Assembly: GCA_002378605.1 (NCBI GenBank)
Contig: DFSK01000059.1
Location: forward strand, 8,090 to 18,052
Direction of reading: 5' to 3'
DNA: 9,963 nucleotides
From: Alphaproteobacteria bacterium UBA3439
GTDB taxonomy: Bacteria > Pseudomonadota > Alphaproteobacteria > Puniceispirillales > Puniceispirillaceae
The first letter of the stretch is position 1, and each line of letters starts with the position of its first letter. The position numbers and the translations under genes are program-made. Positions 7,517 through 9,963 of the stretch are shown piece after piece. The notes under the pieces were generated by a model, which was given only the letters and a program-made list of their open reading frames with translations, was not told the DNA's origin and ran no database searches.

Positions 7517-8617
7517 CTAAAATTCAAATTGGCGTGACACGCGATTGCCATAATGCCGTGTTAATTGACCCGCCAATTCTAATTCAAGAATGGCCGCCCA
7601 GACGACCGCCGATGGCTTGTCACACCACGCAATGAGGTCGTCAACATCAACGGGGTCGCCGCCAAGCCCTGAAATGATGATCTCGCGGCATTTTGAAATT
7701 TCTGCGTCAGTCAATTTAGTTTGCGGCATTTTGATCCATATTGTTTTCTTGGGCGGCACTTCAACGGTGCGACGCTGGCCAACAGCCTCGATGATATCAG
7801 ATGCATCTTGTACAAGTGTTGCGCCATCGCGGATGAGCTGGTTGCAACCATTTGATCTTGGATCAAGTGGCGATCCGGGAATGGCCATCACTTCACTGCC
7901 GCGTTCGCCCGCTTCACGCGCGGTGATAAGTGATCCAGATTTGGATGCTGCCTCAATCACCACAACCCCGAGCGCAAGGCTGGCAATAATCCGGTTGCGT
8001 GTCGGAAAATGACGCGGGGTCGGCGCTGTACCTGGGCGCATTTCGGCCAAAAGCAGCCCTTCATCAACAATCTGGCGAAACAGAGCGCGATTTTCCGGTG
8101 GATAGATAATATCAATGCCGCCAGCAATCACACCAATCGTGCCAGTTGCCATGGCGCCGCGATGGGCAGCCGCATCGATACCGCGAGCCATGCCGGACAC
8201 AATGACATAGCCTGCCTCGCCAAGCTCGCGCGCCAGAGACTCGGCATGGCGAATTGCATTGATCGAAGCATTGCGTGCTCCAACAAGCGCGATCATCGGC
8301 TGGTGCAGCAAATGCAGGTTGCCACGCGCCGATAAAGTAACTGGCGCGTCATCGAACTGGGCCAAACGAAGCGGGTAGGAATCGCCGTCTCGCCAGACTA
8401 GCTTGGCGCCAGCAGTATCATTGGCGGCAAGTTCGGCCTTGGCATCGGCAAGGCTTGCAATCGAAAGCTTGCGCCCACCACGCGCAGCAAGATCAGGAAT
8501 GGCCGCAAGCGCGGCAACTGCGCTTCCATAACGCTGGATCAAAAGACTGAATGTCATTGGCCCGATATGGCGCGTTTGGATCAACCGAATCCGCGCCAGT
8601 TTTTCACGTTCATCCAT
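7517..8617 (-). CDS. dprA: DNA-processing protein DprA (Smf)
   Basis: DprA binds incoming single-stranded DNA during natural transformation and loads RecA on it; it is also kept in many bacteria not known to be competent. The 366-residue protein has an N-terminal HhH/SAM-like region (about 5-45). The Rossmann-fold core (about 75-280) carries IALVGARNAS (109-118), VSGMARGIDAAAH (140-152), GGIDIIYPPEN (166-176), FPTRNRIIA (204-212), SGSLITAREAGERG (227-240) and IPGSPLDPRSNGCNQLI (246-262). A C-terminal winged-helix region (about 300-360) completes the full-length architecture. An in-frame TAA three codons upstream limits the start to the ATG at 8617. Its SD is poor (AGG only one base away) and lies in an inverted repeat. 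It is 70 bp from plsY on the same strand. Confidence 0.96.
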   Translation of the reverse strand: MDEREKLARIRLIQTRHIGPMTFSLLIQRYGSAVAALAAIPDLAARGGRKLSIASLADAKAELAANDTAGAKLVWRDGDSYPLRLAQFDDAPVTLSARGNLHLLHQPMIALVGARNASINAIRHAESLARELGEAGYVIVSGMARGIDAAAHRGAMATGTIGVIAGGIDIIYPPENRALFRQIVDEGLLLAEMRPGTAPTPRHFPTRNRIIASLALGVVVIEAASKSGSLITAREAGERGSEVMAIPGSPLDPRSNGCNQLIRDGATLVQDASDIIEAVGQRRTVEVPPKKTIWIKMPQTKLTDAEISKCREIIISGLGGDPVDVDDLIAWCDKPSAVVWAAILELELAGQLTRHYGNRVSRQFEF

Positions 8618-8659
8618 GCCTAAATTTTAAAGGCATCGATTTAACAAAGAGTTAATCGA
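8616..8659 (-). promoter_or_regulatory. Two adjacent inverted repeats over the dprA start
   Basis: Reading the plus strand, ATGCCT (8616-8621) and AGGCAT (8631-8636) form a perfect 6-bp inverted repeat with a 9-base A/T loop. On the mRNA the second arm contains the only SD-like AGG and the first two bases of the dprA start codon. Next to it, TCGATTTAAC (8636-8645) pairs with GTTAATCGA (8651-8659) with a one-base bulge and a 5-base loop. The latter may act as a weak end signal after plsY, but no T-run follows. A translational effect on dprA is inference. Confidence 0.35.
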
Positions 8660-8687
8660 AAATGATTATCCCTTTGGACGGGTTATT

Positions 8688-9293
8688 TTAGGATTTTTTT
8701 GCGCCGATTTTGGTTTCTGTGCCTGATAATAGACGACCAATATTCGTATGGTGACGGCTCCACACAATGCCGCCAAGCACCAAAATGGCAATTTTGATCA
8801 TGTTGGACTCAAGCAAACCGAATCCCGCCACAACACAAGCCGCCATTGCCAATAATGCCGATAATGACGAATAGCGCGATAAAAATGCAGTCAAAAGCCA
8901 GACAAACACAAAAACCGCACCAAGCCGTAGATCAAGCGCCGCCAAAACGGCAAGGCTGGTCGCAACGCCTTTGCCGCCGTTGAACTTCAGCCAAATTGGA
9001 AAACAATGGCCTGCCACGACAAGAATGCTGGCAAGGGCTGTCAAGGCTGGCGTGGCTGACTGGCCAACAAGCCAAACCACGGCAACGCCTTTGCTGGCGT
9101 CACAAATCAAGGTTGCAATAGCTAGTTTTTTATTGCCGGTTCGCAGCACATTTGTTGCGCCAATATTGCCTGAACCGATTTGCCGAATATCGCCAGCACC
9201 GGCCAGTTTTGTCAGAATCAGGCCAAAGGGAATGCTGCCAAGCCCATAGGAAAAACACGCGACAAGGAAAAGCAACCCGACATCATCAAACAT
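8688..9293 (-). CDS. plsY: Acyl-phosphate:glycerol-3-phosphate acyltransferase PlsY
   Basis: PlsY is an inner-membrane enzyme that moves an acyl group from acyl-phosphate to glycerol-3-phosphate, the first step of phospholipid synthesis in most bacteria. The 201-residue protein is very hydrophobic, with about five membrane spans. It shows all three conserved motifs: GSIPFGLI (19-26), GSGNIGATN (40-48) and the C-proximal GHCFPIWLKFNGGKGVAT (95-112). Length is typical. The ATG at 9293 is preceded by AGGA (plus strand 9305-9308) at a slightly long spacing of eleven bases. It follows the dihydroorotase-family gene by 37 bp and precedes dprA by 70 bp, so the three are probably one transcription unit. 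Confidence 0.97.
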   Translation of the reverse strand: MFDDVGLLFLVACFSYGLGSIPFGLILTKLAGAGDIRQIGSGNIGATNVLRTGNKKLAIATLICDASKGVAVVWLVGQSATPALTALASILVVAGHCFPIWLKFNGGKGVATSLAVLAALDLRLGAVFVFVWLLTAFLSRYSSLSALLAMAACVVAGFGLLESNMIKIAILVLGGIVWSRHHTNIGRLLSGTETKIGAKKS

Positions 9294-9330
9294 TTATTTA
9301 TCGTTCCTGATTAAAGCTGTTCCGGCCCGT

Positions 9331-9963
9331 TTATTGGCGCAGGAATATCGCGGCGCCATCGACATAGGTAGCGTCAACAATGCCTTGCACCGGATGCGAT
9401 TCAAAAGGCGTGATCCGCGAATCTGATTTGAAATTCGCACCGGCAATGATCCAGCTGCTATGAGGCCGGAACAAGATAAAATCGGCTGCACCGCCCGGGC
9501 TTAGCGTGCCACCAGCCATATCCAGAATAGACGCAGGCGCAAGGCTTAGCGCCTCAATCATGCGGGTCATGGAAATATGGCCTTGATGGACAAGGGTAAG
9601 GCTAAGTGCCAACAGGGTATCAACGCCTGATGCGCCCGGCTGTGCCGGCCCAAAGGGCTGCATTTTGGCGTCGCGGTCAACGGGCATATGGTCAGATGAA
9701 ATGGCGTCAATCGTGCCATCAGCAATTCCTTCAATCACCGCCTGACGGTCATCTTCGCTTCGCAATGGCGGCGACAGCTTGAATGCGGTGTTATAGGTGC
9801 TGATTGCCAGTTCATTGAGCAAGAAATAGGGGGGGGATGTATCGGCGGTAACGGCCAGACCTTCGGCTTTTGCTTGGCGAACTGCCTCGATTCCGGCGCG
9901 CGTTGAGATATGGGCAACATGATAGCGGGCATCGGTACGCCGAAGCAGATGCAGATCACGATC
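9331..9963 (-). CDS. pyrC: Dihydroorotase-family protein, C-terminal 210 residues (5' end outside window); possibly non-catalytic
   Basis: Dihydroorotase cyclises N-carbamoyl-aspartate to dihydroorotate, the third step of pyrimidine synthesis, using a metal centre in an amidohydrolase barrel. The open frame runs off the right edge. In fragment numbering it shows YHVAHIST (14-21), which has one metal-ligand His, then FKLSPPLRSEDDR, ADGTIDAISSDHMPVD with the catalytic-type Asp and His (91-92), and the C-terminal ALSLAPASILDMAGGTLSPGGAADFILF segment read in parts. Where family members have TPHH (or SINH in many alphaproteobacteria), this protein has SPPY (43-46), so the second metal-ligand His is absent. 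The downstream SSDHxPVDxDAK-PFG-PG pattern recalls, from memory, the inactive PyrC'/PyrX partner of aspartate carbamoyltransferase. The HxH motif lies outside the window, so activity cannot be decided. plsY follows after 37 bp. Confidence 0.88.
   Translation of the reverse strand, partial: DRDLHLLRRTDARYHVAHISTRAGIEAVRQAKAEGLAVTADTSPPYFLLNELAISTYNTAFKLSPPLRSEDDRQAVIEGIADGTIDAISSDHMPVDRDAKMQPFGPAQPGASGVDTLLALSLTLVHQGHISMTRMIEALSLAPASILDMAGGTLSPGGAADFILFRPHSSWIIAGANFKSDSRITPFESHPVQGIVDATYVDGAAIFLRQ
9829..9836. repeat. G8 homopolymer inside the dihydroorotase-family gene
   Basis: Eight consecutive G on the plus strand (C8 in the mRNA) encode the Pro-Pro of TSPPYF. Protein similarity on both sides is in the same frame, so eight bases (or eight plus or minus three) is the right length here. 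A slip of one base would truncate the protein. Confidence 0.9.

Noticed and set aside
9820..9822. TTG as the start of a short 163-residue dihydroorotase
   Set aside because: The frame is open and clearly similar to dihydroorotase upstream to the window edge (RYHVAHIST and neighbours), so the gene is truncated only by the window.

Overview
The window reads as a conserved housekeeping stretch of an alphaproteobacterial chromosome, with moderate GC content judged by eye. The evidence is an EipB/DUF1849 periplasmic protein, which is essentially an alphaproteobacterial family, and the minus-strand order pyrC - plsY - dprA - topA - rnr - rpmG, which I know from many alphaproteobacteria. A marine SAR116-like lineage is a guess from protein flavour and GC and is not proven here. 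I see no mobile element, CRISPR array, tRNA, rRNA or prophage gene.

Layout. Positions 1-215 hold the 5' end of a minus-strand RNase D gene (rnd), cut by the window edge. A 98-bp divergent spacer separates it from the only plus-strand gene, the eipB homologue (314-1141). This converges, with a 27-bp gap, on a ROK-family sugar-kinase homologue (1169-2071, minus). From there to the right end every gene is on the minus strand. In transcription order they are a partial dihydroorotase-family gene (9331-9963), plsY (8688-9293), dprA (7517-8617), topA (4679-7351), rnr (2360-4678), rpmG (2099-2266) and the ROK gene. topA and rnr abut with no gap. topA has a good sigma70-like promoter in the 165-bp gap after dprA.

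Functions. The genes cover pyrimidine synthesis (pyrC-like), phospholipid synthesis (plsY), handling of incoming single-stranded DNA (dprA), supercoil relaxation (topA), RNA decay and maturation (rnr, rnd), translation (rpmG) and envelope integrity (eipB). They are linked by conserved position and probable co-transcription, not by one pathway.

The unusual part is that two enzymes look catalytically compromised while keeping full-length frames. The ROK protein keeps its zinc motif and fold landmarks but has lost the phosphate-binding DxGxT, the catalytic Asp and the GTG motif. The dihydroorotase-family protein reads SPPY where the metal-binding TPHH is expected, and that site is encoded across an 8-base homopolymer. 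Smaller points are a seven-unit, 15-bp repeat encoding the lysine-rich TopA tail, and inverted repeats overlapping the dprA start. I found no clearly novel multi-gene system.
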